This document shows positions 11,015 to 19,034 of a stretch of DNA of 64,000 nucleotides, piece by piece (positions within the stretch are counted from its first letter, which is position 1; every line of letters starts with the position of its first letter). A model generated the notes under the pieces. The model searched no databases. It was not told the origin of the DNA and saw only the letters and a program-made list of their open reading frames with translations. The translations under genes were made by a program, and so were the position numbers. Origin of the DNA: Gulosibacter chungangensis (GTDB taxonomy: Bacteria > Actinomycetota > Actinomycetes > Actinomycetales > Microbacteriaceae). Where the stretch lies: NCBI RefSeq assembly GCF_008831155.1, contig NZ_WBKB01000001.1, positions 124,001 to 188,000 on the forward strand, read 5' to 3'.

Positions 11015-12223
11015 TCAGTGAGCTTCGGCGGCCCGCACGCGGGCTTGGCGGATGCGCACGAACACTTCGGTGCCCGCGGTCGGGAGTTCCTCCGACTGGA
11101 CTCGTGCGAGCAAGCCGCTGCGAAGGCGCGCGAGCACGGCCGAGCCGTCGCCGACGAGCGACTCCACCGCATCCTGCAAGACTGGCCCGCTCGCCCCACC
11201 ATTCGACGCATCGTCACAGGTCAGCTCGACCCGATCGGGTGCGGCAAGTAGGAGTGCGCTGGCCCCGGTGACAAGTCCCGGCTCAGTCTCGAGCCCATGC
11301 AGCGGGATCCGCAGCCCCGACTTCGTTTTGAACGCTTGGGCTTCGAGATGGCCGGGCACCCGTGCCAGGCCTGCAAACGCGGCCGCAAACTTGCTGGCCG
11401 GGGCCCGCTGCAGGTCGCAAGTGGCGAGCTCTTCAATGACCTTGCCATCGTCAATCACGATGATCCGGTCGGTCAGCCGCACCGCATCCACCAAGTCGTG
11501 GGTGACGAGCAGCAGCGACAGGCCCCGGTCTTGCACCTGCTGCGCCGCGATCTCGCGGACCTCGACCGAAGCATCCACGTCGAGCGCCGCGAAGGGCTCA
11601 TCGAGAAAGAGCGTGCTGGGGTCAGTGGCGAGCGCGCGGGCGAAGGCGATGCGCTGACGTTCACCGCCGGAAACTGAACGAGCTGAGGCCGAGGCGAGGT
11701 GGCCTACGCGTACCGCTTCGAGCATCCGCCCGGCGATTTCGCGTGCCTGCTGTTTCGATTTCCCGGCCGAGCGAGGACCGAAGGCGACGTTATCGAGCAC
11801 GCTGAGGTGTGGGAAGAGCAGGCCGTCCTGCGCGATGAACCCCAAGCCACGCGCCTCTACCGGGGTGCTTCGCCAGGGTTCCCCGCCAAAGCGGACCGTG
11901 CTGTCCTGTTCGAGCGTCGCGAGCCCGGCGAGGCCAGCGAGCAGTGTGGATTTGCCGCAACCATTGGCCCCGATCACACCGACTCGTTCACCAGGCCGCA
12001 GGCGCAAGTCGATATCGAGGGTGAAGCGGTCGCGCGCAACCACCACCCGCCCCTCGATCACGGCAGCATCGCTCGCGAGGTCGCCCGTGGCCGCTTTCGA
12101 GGTCACCGCTGACCGGGCATCCGCCCCGGTCGCTCGGGCGGAAGCACCAGGGACGCGAGCCCGAACCGGCTTCGCTGACCAACCGTTTGCTGTTGCTTCA
12201 CTCACAGTCCATTCACCCGCCAT
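11015..12223 (-). CDS. modC: Molybdate ABC transporter ATP-binding protein
   Basis: ATPase that drives molybdate import with ModB. The 402-residue protein contains Walker A GANGCGKST near residue 85, the signature SVSGGERQRIAFARAL near 185, Walker B STLFLDEPFAALD near 207, and a C-terminal TOBE/Mop-like domain (final ~100 residues) as in ModC. The start at 12223 overlaps the end of modB by 22 bp; the first ~50 residues are an Ala/Arg-rich extension before the ATPase fold, so a later start is possible. Last gene of a minus-strand modABC operon facing ydeP tail to tail. The TOBE domain and neighbouring cofactor genes favour molybdate over tungstate or sulfate. Confidence 0.88.
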   Translation of the reverse strand: MAGEWTVSEATANGWSAKPVRARVPGASARATGADARSAVTSKAATGDLASDAAVIEGRVVVARDRFTLDIDLRLRPGERVGVIGANGCGKSTLLAGLAGLATLEQDSTVRFGGEPWRSTPVEARGLGFIAQDGLLFPHLSVLDNVAFGPRSAGKSKQQAREIAGRMLEAVRVGHLASASARSVSGGERQRIAFARALATDPSTLFLDEPFAALDVDASVEVREIAAQQVQDRGLSLLLVTHDLVDAVRLTDRIIVIDDGKVIEELATCDLQRAPASKFAAAFAGLARVPGHLEAQAFKTKSGLRIPLHGLETEPGLVTGASALLLAAPDRVELTCDDASNGGASGPVLQDAVESLVGDGSAVLARLRSGLLARVQSEELPTAGTEVFVRIRQARVRAAEAH

Positions 12224-13044
12224 CCTCGTACTGCGATCAGGACCGCCACCGCCGAGGCCACCAAGATTACCGCGAGCGCATAGGCCTGTTCCGGGCCGCC
12301 AACTGCGCCGTTGAACACCGAGTAGATCGCGAGCGGCATGGTGCGTGTCACTCCTTCAACATTGCCTGCGAAGAGTGCCGTGGCACCGAATTCCGCGAGG
12401 GAGCGGGAGAAACTCATGGTTGCCCCAGCCGCAATTGCGGGGCGAATAAGCGGCAGTGTCACACGCCACAGCACACCGTTGCGGGAGGTGCCGAGCGTGC
12501 GGGCGACCGGTTCCAGTCGCGGGTCGAGGGCACGGACTGCCTGCTCGACCGAAATCACCAGAAAAGGTAGCGCCACGAAGACCTGTGCGATCACGACCGC
12601 TGGGGTGGTGAACGGCAGTGTGATGCCGAGCGTGCTCAGCCAAGAACCCAACAGTCCGTTGCGGCCAAACAGGGAAAACAACGCGAGGCCACCCACAAGC
12701 GGCGGCATCAAAAGCGGCACGAGCACGAGCGCTCGGGACACATTCGCGACCCGTGAGCGGGCCCGAGCGATAGCCATGCCCAGCGGCACGCCGACCACGA
12801 CGCACACCAGGGTGGCAATCAGCGCCGTCCCGAATGAGAGCCCCAGTGCTGCGAGCACCGCTGAGGACATCAGCACACTGGGGAATTCCGCCCAGTTCAC
12901 GCGCAGCAGCAGCGCCACCAGGGGCGCCACGATCATCAGTAGGGCCACAACCGCGAGCGCGCTAATGGGCCAGGGGGTGTGCCCCTGGCCCATTGTGCGT
13001 CGCCGAACTGCAGCCTCAGTGGGCTGCGGGGTGATTACCGTCAC
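12202..13044 (-). CDS. modB: Molybdate ABC transporter permease
   Basis: Integral membrane subunit forming the molybdate channel. The 280-residue product has about six hydrophobic segments and the cytoplasmic EAA coupling motif near residues 170–190 (VEQAVRALDPRLEPVARTLG). The GTG/ATGA-type 4-bp overlap with modA upstream and the 22-bp overlap with modC downstream show a tight operon. About 30 N-terminal residues precede the first helix. The CysT/ModB subfamily is clear, and the context with ModA and cofactor genes sets the substrate. Confidence 0.9.
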   Translation of the reverse strand: MTVITPQPTEAAVRRRTMGQGHTPWPISALAVVALLMIVAPLVALLLRVNWAEFPSVLMSSAVLAALGLSFGTALIATLVCVVVGVPLGMAIARARSRVANVSRALVLVPLLMPPLVGGLALFSLFGRNGLLGSWLSTLGITLPFTTPAVVIAQVFVALPFLVISVEQAVRALDPRLEPVARTLGTSRNGVLWRVTLPLIRPAIAAGATMSFSRSLAEFGATALFAGNVEGVTRTMPLAIYSVFNGAVGGPEQAYALAVILVASAVAVLIAVRGWRVNGL

Positions 13045-13829
13045 GGAATAATGAGGCCCGCTTCTTCGAGCACCGCGGTGCCCGCTTCCGAGCGAACGTA
13101 CTCGACGAAGGCCGCCGCGTTCGGGTTATCGCTCAGCACCGTGATCGGGTAGCGGTTGACAACCTCGTCCGCTTTTTCGGGCGTGATCTCTTCGAGGTCA
13201 CCGCTGGAAGTCACGAGGTCCGAGTGGTAAACGATTGCGGCATCCACCTCATCGAGTTCTGCCTTGGCCAGGACGGCCGAGACACTGGTCTCCTCGGTTG
13301 CGCCGGTGATTTCGAGGTCGTTAAGTTTCAGCAACTTCTGCGTCGCCGAGCCACAGGGCACCTCGACGGCGCAGATCGCGACCGTCAGGTCGGGATTATT
13401 GGCGAGGTCAGCAAGTCCGGTGATGTTCTTGGGGTTCCCCGCCTGCACCGCAATCACGAGGGTGTTCTCGGCGAAGACACTGAAGTCGGTTTCAACGCCA
13501 GCTTCGGCGAGCGGTTCGGCGCTCGGCTCACTCGCGAGCGCGAGCACGTCTACCGGTGCGCCCTCAATGACCTGCTGCACGAGGGCTTGCGAACCACCGG
13601 TCACGAGCGGATTGATTTCCACGCCGGGGTTTTCGGCCTGGAAGTCTTCAATGATCGTTTCGAAGGCTTGGGTGAGGGATGCTGCGGCCAGGATGTTGAT
13701 CGCCTCACCGTTGCTTTCGGTCGTGTCGCCGGTGGCATCGGGTTCATTCCCGTTGGATGCACAGCCACTCGCACCAAAGAGCAGGGCAACCCCTGATAGC
13801 ACAGCAAGTCCGGTCCGCAAACGTTTCAT
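13041..13829 (-). CDS. modA: Molybdate ABC transporter substrate-binding lipoprotein
   Basis: Extracytoplasmic molybdate-binding lipoprotein. The start at 13829 gives MKRLRTG followed by a hydrophobic signal and the lipobox FGASGC, so the mature protein is lipid-anchored; an AGAGGA ribosome site lies 8 bp upstream. An upstream in-frame start at 13877 would put a hydrophilic stretch before the signal and is less likely. The mature part contains the ModA-type INILAAASLTQAFETIIEDF and VTGGSQALVQQVIEGAPVDV segments that bind the oxyanion. Divergent, with a 93-bp gap, from the moeB-like gene, so both promoters must lie in that short interval. Confidence 0.92.
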   Translation of the reverse strand: MKRLRTGLAVLSGVALLFGASGCASNGNEPDATGDTTESNGEAINILAAASLTQAFETIIEDFQAENPGVEINPLVTGGSQALVQQVIEGAPVDVLALASEPSAEPLAEAGVETDFSVFAENTLVIAVQAGNPKNITGLADLANNPDLTVAICAVEVPCGSATQKLLKLNDLEITGATEETSVSAVLAKAELDEVDAAIVYHSDLVTSSGDLEEITPEKADEVVNRYPITVLSDNPNAAAFVEYVRSEAGTAVLEEAGLIIP

Positions 13830-13922
13830 CGCTGAGATCCTCTCGATTGGGGTGCCCACGGTGGCCGCCGTCTGCATCCAACCCTAGCCAGTTTGCGGCC
13901 CGGTTCCGATAAGTTGGGACGC

Positions 13923-15053
13923 ATGTCTTCCCATTCTGAGCAGCCCTCCGCCGAGCACCTGGATCGCCAGGCTCGGCACGTGCGCCTGCTCGGTTATGGA
14001 CAGCCTGGGGTATACCGCGCACGGACAGCAAAGGTCACAGTGGTCGGTGCGGGAGGGCTCGGTTGCCCCGCGCTGCAGGTGCTCGCCGCATCCGACGTCG
14101 GTGAGCTGACAATCATCGATGACGATGTCGTGGAGCGCTCGAATCTCGCGCGGCAGACGCTCTTCCGGGAGACCGATATTGGCCGTCCCAAGGTCGTAGC
14201 CGCGATGGATGCGCTGAGCAGGTTGCGACCGGAGGTCACGGTTCTCCCCCGCCAAGTTCGGCTCGATGCGGGTAATAGTGAGGAGCTGTTGGCCTGGGCA
14301 GATGTCGTGATTGACACGACCGACCACTGGCCCACTCGTTTTGCCGTGGCAGATGCGTGTCTGGCGCTCGGGGTGCCGCTCGTATGGGGCAGCGTTGTCT
14401 CTTGGGATGGCCTGCTCACGGTTTTCGCCCCGGGGTCGGGGAATCCAACGCTGGCGGATCTCGTGGATCGCGAGCAACAACTGCGAGCCGAAGCGCCTAA
14501 TTGCGCGACCGTGGGGGTATTCGCGCCGCTGGTCGCCGAAATTGGCAGCGCCATGGCGGGCGAGGCGCTGCGAATCGTGACGGGCTCGGGTTCCCCGCTC
14601 GTTGGGGTGGTGCGCTCCTGGAACGGCCGCACCGGCAGGGTGCGGGAGCTGCCGCTTGCGGCGCAGGCACGGGCCACCGAACAAGTGCCGACCGCGAACC
14701 CGAATCCAAACCCAAACCCAAACCCAAACCCAAACATCCGACCCGAGGAGCGCATCCTGGATGTCCGCCCCGCCGCGCATCCAGATCTCTCGATCAACCA
14801 CAAATACACGCACCTGCCGCTCGAGACCATTGCCGAGCACGTCGCGCAAGGCCGGATTGAGCTGCTGCCGCTCGACGAACCGCTCGTGATCGCCTGCGCC
14901 CAGGGCCCGCGCGCTCGCTATGCCGCCGAACTACTGGCCGAGGCCGGCGCCGAATCGGTGCGCACCCTACCGGGTGGTGTACCGGCGCTCACGGCACTAT
15001 TTGCGACGCCATCTTCCCAAGCACTACCCACCCACGCCGAGGAGCCCCGATGA
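13923..15053 (+). CDS. MoeB/MoeZ-like adenylyltransferase with C-terminal rhodanese-like domain
   Basis: E1-like enzyme that adenylates the C-terminal Gly-Gly of a sulfur carrier (here probably MoaD encoded nearby) for sulfur transfer in molybdopterin synthesis. The ThiF domain (about residues 10–245) has the nucleotide loop VVGAGGLGCPA, IDDDVVERSNLARQTLF and DTTDHWPTRF. The zinc-binding CxxC pairs typical of E. coli MoeB are not seen. A linker of alternating Asn-Pro (about residues 259–271) joins a rhodanese-like domain whose candidate catalytic Cys is in LVIACAQGPRARYAAELL. The start at 13923 gives MSSHSEQ. It overlaps moeA by 4 bp. MoeB, MoeZ and ThiF cannot be told apart by sequence alone, but context favours molybdenum cofactor. 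Confidence 0.87.
   Translation: MSSHSEQPSAEHLDRQARHVRLLGYGQPGVYRARTAKVTVVGAGGLGCPALQVLAASDVGELTIIDDDVVERSNLARQTLFRETDIGRPKVVAAMDALSRLRPEVTVLPRQVRLDAGNSEELLAWADVVIDTTDHWPTRFAVADACLALGVPLVWGSVVSWDGLLTVFAPGSGNPTLADLVDREQQLRAEAPNCATVGVFAPLVAEIGSAMAGEALRIVTGSGSPLVGVVRSWNGRTGRVRELPLAAQARATEQVPTANPNPNPNPNPNPNIRPEERILDVRPAAHPDLSINHKYTHLPLETIAEHVAQGRIELLPLDEPLVIACAQGPRARYAAELLAEAGAESVRTLPGGVPALTALFATPSSQALPTHAEEPR
14697..14735 (+). repeat. Hexanucleotide AACCCA repeat encoding an (Asn-Pro) linker
   Basis: Six Asn-Pro codon pairs plus a final Asn; the last four pairs are identical AACCCA units. The track sits exactly between the ThiF and rhodanese domains. Because the unit is 6 bp, changes in copy number would alter linker length without shifting the frame. 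Confidence 0.9.
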
Positions 15054-16300
15054 TTCCCTTTGCCGATCAGTTGATTCGCGTGCTGGATGCCGCAATGGCA
15101 ACCCAGACCGAGAAGGCTCCCGTGCGGCTGCCGCTGCAGCAGGCCTTAGGACTCGTGCTCGCCGAAGACGTGCACACGACGGTGGCGCTACCCGGTTTCG
15201 ATAATTCCGCGATGGACGGCTTCGCGGTACGACGCGAGGATGTCCTCGACGCTACGTCGGAGGCGCCGGTTCGGCTGCGCGTGGTGGCGGATATTCCGGC
15301 AGGCTCGGGTGAGAACCCTCCACTTGGGCCGGGCGAATGTGCCCGCATCATGACCGGTTCCCCTGTTCCGGGCGATGCCGACGCGGTGGTGCCCTTCGAG
15401 AAGACCGTGCAGGGCGTCGATATTAGTGACGAAGCCGCGACCGAGGTCGAAGTGATCGAAGTCCCGAAGCCCGGGGCGAACATCCGCCTGGCCGGCGAGG
15501 ATGCTCCCGCGGGAGCGCTCGTGGGAAGAACTGGCGATCGACTCGGGGCGCGCATCCTTTCGGGAATTGCCGCCGCCGGCGTCGCCGAAGTGACAGTGCA
15601 TGCCCGGCCGCGCGTGGCGGTGATCACCACCGGCGACGAGGTGATGGCGCCCGGAAGCGCCCTCGAATACGGGCAGATTTTTGATTCGAATACCACGCTC
15701 GTAGCGAGCCTCGTTGCCGAGTGTGACGCCGAAGTTGCGGTGCAGGAACACGTCGGCGACGGCCCACGTGAGTTTGCGGATGCGTTGGCCCGCGCTGTCG
15801 AAGCCGAGGTGGATGTGATCGTCACCACCGGGGGCGTGAGTGTAGGTGCGTTCGATGTCGTTCGCCTCACCTTTGAGGGTGATCCGGAGGTCTCCGGGGT
15901 GAGTTTCGACAAGGTCGCGATGCAACCCGGCAAGCCGCAGGGGTTCGGGAAGCTCCCCACCGGGCAGCTCGTGTTTGCATTACCCGGCAATCCGGTCAGT
16001 GTCTTCACCTCCTTTGAGGCGTTCGTAAAACCGACCCTGAGCATCCTCGCCACCGGTGAATTTTCCCGCACGGAGTCGAGCGCGATCGCGGTCGAGCGGT
16101 GGCGCACCCCACCGGGCCGGATGCAGTTCATGCCGGTACGCTTCTCCCAAGCGGGCGAAGTCGTTCGCGCCACCTCCGGCGGTTCCGGTTCGCACCTCGT
16201 GAGCCGCCTTTCCGCGGCCGAAGCAATCGCCCTAGTTCCCGCCGAAGTGGAAGAAGTCCAGCCCGGCGACCGCCTCAAGATTTGGGAGATCCTGCCATGA
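15050..16300 (+). CDS. moeA: Molybdopterin molybdenumtransferase
   Basis: Inserts molybdate into adenylated molybdopterin, the last general step of Moco synthesis. The 416-residue protein has the full MoeA domain order: MoeA N-terminal with PGFDNSAMDGFAV near 45–57 and RIMTGSPVPGDADAVVPFE near 100–118, the MPT-binding domain with VITTGDEVMAPGS near 187, VTTGGVSVGAFD near 262, and the ALPGNPVSVFTSFEAFV motif near 308, then the C-terminal beta domain. Coupled by ATGA overlaps to the moeB-like gene upstream and moaC downstream. A partner Mog/MoaB adenylyltransferase is not in the window. Confidence 0.95.
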   Translation: MIPFADQLIRVLDAAMATQTEKAPVRLPLQQALGLVLAEDVHTTVALPGFDNSAMDGFAVRREDVLDATSEAPVRLRVVADIPAGSGENPPLGPGECARIMTGSPVPGDADAVVPFEKTVQGVDISDEAATEVEVIEVPKPGANIRLAGEDAPAGALVGRTGDRLGARILSGIAAAGVAEVTVHARPRVAVITTGDEVMAPGSALEYGQIFDSNTTLVASLVAECDAEVAVQEHVGDGPREFADALARAVEAEVDVIVTTGGVSVGAFDVVRLTFEGDPEVSGVSFDKVAMQPGKPQGFGKLPTGQLVFALPGNPVSVFTSFEAFVKPTLSILATGEFSRTESSAIAVERWRTPPGRMQFMPVRFSQAGEVVRATSGGSGSHLVSRLSAAEAIALVPAEVEEVQPGDRLKIWEILP

Positions 16301-16836
16301 GTGAATTCACGCACCTGGACCGCGCCGGACACGTCCGGATGGTCGATGTCACCGACAAAGTCCCCACGGTTCGCAGCGCCACCGCGCGTGGTTTCGTGCG
16401 CTGTTCGCCGCCGGTGGTACAGGCGCTGCGCGACCAGACCGTGCCGAAGGGTGATGTGTTCGCGACGGCCCGGATCGCGGGGATTGCCGCGGCGAAGAAG
16501 ACTCCCGAGCTGCTGCCGCTTGCGCACGTCATCGGTGTGCACGGTGCCCACGTCGAGGTTTCGCTGCTTGAGGACGGTGTGACGATTCGCTCGACCGTGC
16601 GCACCGCCGACCGCACGGGCGTCGAGATGGAGGCGCTCACGGCGGTCTCGGTCGCGGCGCTTTCGGTCGTGGACATGGTTAAGGGCATCGATAAGTCGGT
16701 GTCAATCGAGCGCATTGAACTGGTGGAGAAGACCGGCGGTAAGTCAGGTATGTGGCGCCGCGCGGGCGACAATACGGCGCCGTTTACCGGTGCAATTCCG
16801 GTGATCGATCGCAATGCGTTGGACGGGAACGAATGA
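16297..16836 (+). CDS. moaC: Cyclic pyranopterin monophosphate synthase
   Basis: Converts the MoaA product (3',8-cyclo-GTP) to cyclic pyranopterin monophosphate. The 179-residue form starts at ATG 16297, which overlaps the moeA stop in ATGA; longer readings into moeA lack MoaC similarity. Conserved segments: HLDRAGHVRMVDVTDK at the N-terminus, RIAGIAAAKKTPELLPLAH near residues 60–80, GVEMEALTAVSVAALSVVDM near 109–128, then KGIDK and GGKSG. In place of the usual C-H of the family PLCH motif it has PLAH. Followed by an ATGA overlap with the DUF6457 gene. Confidence 0.95.
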   Translation: MSEFTHLDRAGHVRMVDVTDKVPTVRSATARGFVRCSPPVVQALRDQTVPKGDVFATARIAGIAAAKKTPELLPLAHVIGVHGAHVEVSLLEDGVTIRSTVRTADRTGVEMEALTAVSVAALSVVDMVKGIDKSVSIERIELVEKTGGKSGMWRRAGDNTAPFTGAIPVIDRNALDGNE

Positions 16837-17117
16837 CGAGCGGCGCCCGAGGAATCCCCGATGGTCTGCGTGAGTGGGTCGAGTTTGCCGCACCGCAGCT
16901 TGGGGTAGACGCTGCTGAGGTCCCGCTGGATGCGCTGCTCGGCATGACTGGAATTGTCGCCCACGGTGTGGTGCGGCCGGCGGCTCCGGTGAGTGCGTAC
17001 ATCCTCGGCCTTGCGGTGGGGCGTGGCACAATCTCATCAAACGAGGCGGGCGACGCGCTCTTACGGAGTCTCGTGACACAGTGGAATGCGCAGAAAGATA
17101 GTGATTTGGATGCGTGA
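16833..17117 (+). CDS. DUF6457-like small protein in molybdenum cofactor operon
   Basis: A 94-residue acidic helical protein of unknown function. The sequence (WVEFAAPQLGVD, then VAHGVVRPAAPVSAYILGLA) resembles the DUF6457 domain, which in other actinobacteria occurs alone or fused to MobA-type guanylyltransferases; the match is from memory of the family. The ATG at 16833 overlaps the moaC stop by 4 bp. Its last codons and stop fall inside the first of three 13-bp repeats. The tight operon position between moaC and moaD suggests a role in cofactor maturation or nucleotide attachment, but this is inference; no MobA is present nearby. Confidence 0.65.
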   Translation: MTSGARGIPDGLREWVEFAAPQLGVDAAEVPLDALLGMTGIVAHGVVRPAAPVSAYILGLAVGRGTISSNEAGDALLRSLVTQWNAQKDSDLDA

Positions 17118-17139
17118 TTTGGATGCGTGATTTGGATGC
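17101..17139 (+). repeat. Three tandem 13-bp repeats at the DUF6457/moaD junction
   Basis: GTGATTTGGATGC occurs exactly three times (17101–17113, 17114–17126, 17127–17139) and a fourth unit begins GTGA. The first copy holds the DUF6457 C-terminus and part of its stop, and the third holds the moaD start codon. Each unit contains a GTG and an ATG, and 13 bp is not a multiple of three. Confidence 0.95.
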
Positions 17140-17369
17140 GTGAAGTCAGGTTGTTTGCGGCCGCGGCGGATGCAGCGGGCACTGAGTCGGTGGCGCTCGC
17201 GGCTGCCACTGTGGAGGAGCTTCGGGCTCGGCTTGTCGAGAAGTTTGGTGACGAGTTCTCGCGAGTGTTGGCACAGTGCTCGCTACTCGCGGACGGTGCC
17301 AAGGTCGCCTCTGGCCCGCTGCCACAAGGCGCCACGGTGGATGTATTGCCACCGTTCGCGGGCGGCTAG
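17136..17369 (+). CDS. moaD: Molybdopterin synthase sulfur-carrier subunit
   Basis: Small ubiquitin-like protein that carries the thiocarboxylate sulfur used by MoaE to form the dithiolene. With the ATG at 17136 it has 77 residues (MREVRLFAAAADAAG…) and ends in PPFAGG; the terminal Gly-Gly is required for adenylation and thiocarboxylation. A GTG at 17127 in the same frame would add three residues. It lies 18 bp after the DUF6457 stop, inside the 13-bp repeat array, with no clear ribosome site, so translation is probably coupled. The matching moaE is 3 kb away on the other strand, beyond the IS remnants. Confidence 0.88.
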   Translation: MREVRLFAAAADAAGTESVALAAATVEELRARLVEKFGDEFSRVLAQCSLLADGAKVASGPLPQGATVDVLPPFAGG

Positions 17370-17465
17370 ACGTTCCGGGTTCACCGGGCGATCTCCGCCC
17401 GCCGCGAGCGTCCCGCCCTCCGGATGCTAGTCGGTACGGGCGCGCCGGAGGATCCCAACCCATAT

Positions 17466-17528
17466 TCGAAACTCGATTTTCTTTTCGACACCATTAGGCT
17501 TTTTTATTGTGCATACGCTCGAGTTTCG
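17466..17528. repeat. Inverted TCGAGTTTCG motif before the IS graveyard
   Basis: CGAAACTCGA at 17466–17475 and its reverse complement TCGAGTTTCG at 17519–17528 flank 43 bp. The 13-mer CGCTCGAGTTTCG (17516–17528) recurs exactly at 19035–19047, on the far side of the IS remnants and truncated regulator. It could be a deletion scar, a regulator site or chance. The rest of 17370–17572 shows no gene. Confidence 0.55.
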
Positions 17529-17572
17529 GTAGGCTTGGTGTTAGTAACCAATCCTGTGGGAGGTGATCCACC

Positions 17573-17872
17573 ATGACCGTGTCCGCCCCAATGTCCCCGT
17601 TCGATGACGAAGGCGACGACGCATTCAATGCCGCACTCCACATGGCCGCGGTCACCCAGCTCCGCCTCGACGGCGAAGGCGCCAACTACCTCGCAAAACA
17701 ACTCGAGCGCGGCAAGACCAAGAAAGAAGCCCTCCGCCTGCTTCGCCGACGACTATCCGATCGAGTGTACAAAGCCATGCGCCGGGACCACGCCATCACA
17801 TGTACGCCACGTGCAGCCGAACCAATGCCGCTGCGAAATCAGCCCGGCCACGATCACGCGATCGCAGCTTGA
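17573..17872 (+). pseudogene. IS110-family transposase, C-terminal remnant
   Basis: A 99-codon frame whose residues 20–70 (ALHMAAVTQLRL, then QLERGKTKKEALRLLRRRLS) look like the C-terminal end of IS110-family transposases, in which ~400 residues including the DEDD and Ser-containing domains are normal. Only this tail is present, so it cannot be a working transposase. It does begin with an ATG behind an unusually strong ribosome site (GGGAGGTGATCC, about 5 bp upstream), so a short peptide could be made. The last ~25 residues do not match the family and may derive from the junction with the adjacent IS3 fragment. Assignment rests on remembered family patterns. Confidence 0.6.
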
Positions 17873-17875
17873 CAT

Positions 17876-18455
17876 AGGAGCATCGCGGAGCTCGACCGCC
17901 CATCACGATGACCCAGAAAATTGCGTTTATAGACGCGAACAAGGCCGACTACGGGGTCGAGCCAATCTGCCGCGCGCTGGTCGATACCGCCGCGGAGATT
18001 GCCCCGTCTAGCTATTACGCCGCTAAAACGAGGCCATGGTCCGACCGCGCGATCCGTGATCTAGAACTCTCGGCTTCGATTACCCGGATCCACAAGGAAA
18101 ACTTCGGGGTCTACGGGGTACGGAAGATCCGCGCAGAACTCCGACGCGAGGGGGAACAGGTCGCGGAATCCACCGTGCGAAGACTCATGAAAGCCCTCGG
18201 GTTACGCGGTATTCCACGAGCGAAGGGCCCGAAAACGACGAAGCCGGCACCGGAAACCGATCGGCCAGTGGACTTGGTGCATCGGCAGTTCACCGCCTCC
18301 CGACCAAATGAGCTGTGGGTGGCAGATCTCACCTACGTTCGAACATTCTCGGGGTGGGTGTATGTCGCGTTCGTGCTCGACGTGTTCGCCCGTGTCATTG
18401 TTGGTTGGCAGGTATCGACTCGGTTGTATACCGATTTGGCGTTAGACGCGCTACG
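17876..18455 (+). pseudogene. IS3-family element remnant (OrfA tail and truncated OrfB transposase)
   Basis: The frame from ATG 17908 reads as an IS3-family OrfB: MTQKIAFIDANKADYGVEPI, then NFGVYGVRKIRAELRREG near 70, and the first catalytic Asp region PNELWVADLTYVRTFSGWVY near 130. It stops being OrfB-like after YTDLALDAL near 18450, so the second Asp and the Glu of the DDE triad are missing. Immediately upstream, another frame reads SIAELDRPSR and stops at 17909–17911, overlapping the OrfB start in ATGA as in intact IS3 elements; this is the last piece of OrfA. Both ends are therefore lost, and the right break joins directly to the Lrp-like gene. Confidence 0.8.
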
Positions 18456-19027
18456 CTTTGGATGCGTCCGCGGTCGCGGCACTTGAACGGCTCGGGCGGT
18501 TTTCGCGCGAGGATGCGCAGCCGCTTCGAGAAGAGGATCGCGCGCTCATCCCGCTCCTGTTTCGCAACGGTCGCGCGAGTGTGAGCGAAATCGCCACCGA
18601 ACTTGACGCCCACGCGAGCACGATTTCCCGCCGCCTCAACCGCGTGCTCGCTGACCCACGGATTTCGCTTCGTTGCGATATCGCGCCGGTCGTGTTGCAG
18701 CAGCCGATCAGCTGCCAGTGGTTCTGCCGATTACCGCCGGACCGGCATGCCGCCGCCTTCAAGATGCTGCGCGAGTTTCCAAACCTCCGTTTTTGCGCAT
18801 CCACAACCGGGCAAACAAACTTCACCTTCGTCATCTGGGTGGGTTCGCCCGATGAAATCTTTGACGTCGAACGGCGCGTGGTTGAGCAGATCACTGATCT
18901 TTCAATCGCTGAAAACTCGGTCACCGCGAGGTTTCACAAACGCATGGGCTGGCCCCTCGACGCGCGGGGGCGTCGTACCGGCGAACCGGTTCTTCCGGCA
19001 TTCTTCACCGGGCGACAGACGTCCTAG
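18456..19027 (+). pseudogene. Lrp/AsnC-family transcriptional regulator, 5' truncated
   Basis: About 190 codons of an Lrp/AsnC regulator: a winged-helix segment (LIPLLFRNGRASVSEIATEL, then HASTISRRLNRVL) near residues 30–65 followed by a RAM-type ligand domain (CDIAPVVLQQPISCQWFCRL and FTFVIWVGSPDEIFDVERRV). Actinobacterial proteins of this two-module type are usually about 300 residues or more; here the coding similarity starts right at the IS3 break, so the first helix-turn-helix half and native promoter are gone. The remaining frame is open to a TAG at 19025. It could be expressed from IS sequence, but loss of function is likelier. It may once have controlled the adjacent moaA. Confidence 0.7.
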
Positions 19028-19034
19028 ATTAGCG

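Noticed and set aside
14697-14735. AAACCC repeats as a telomere-like or replication signal
   Set aside because: They lie in frame inside a gene and encode a regular Asn-Pro linker; nothing else suggests a chromosome end.
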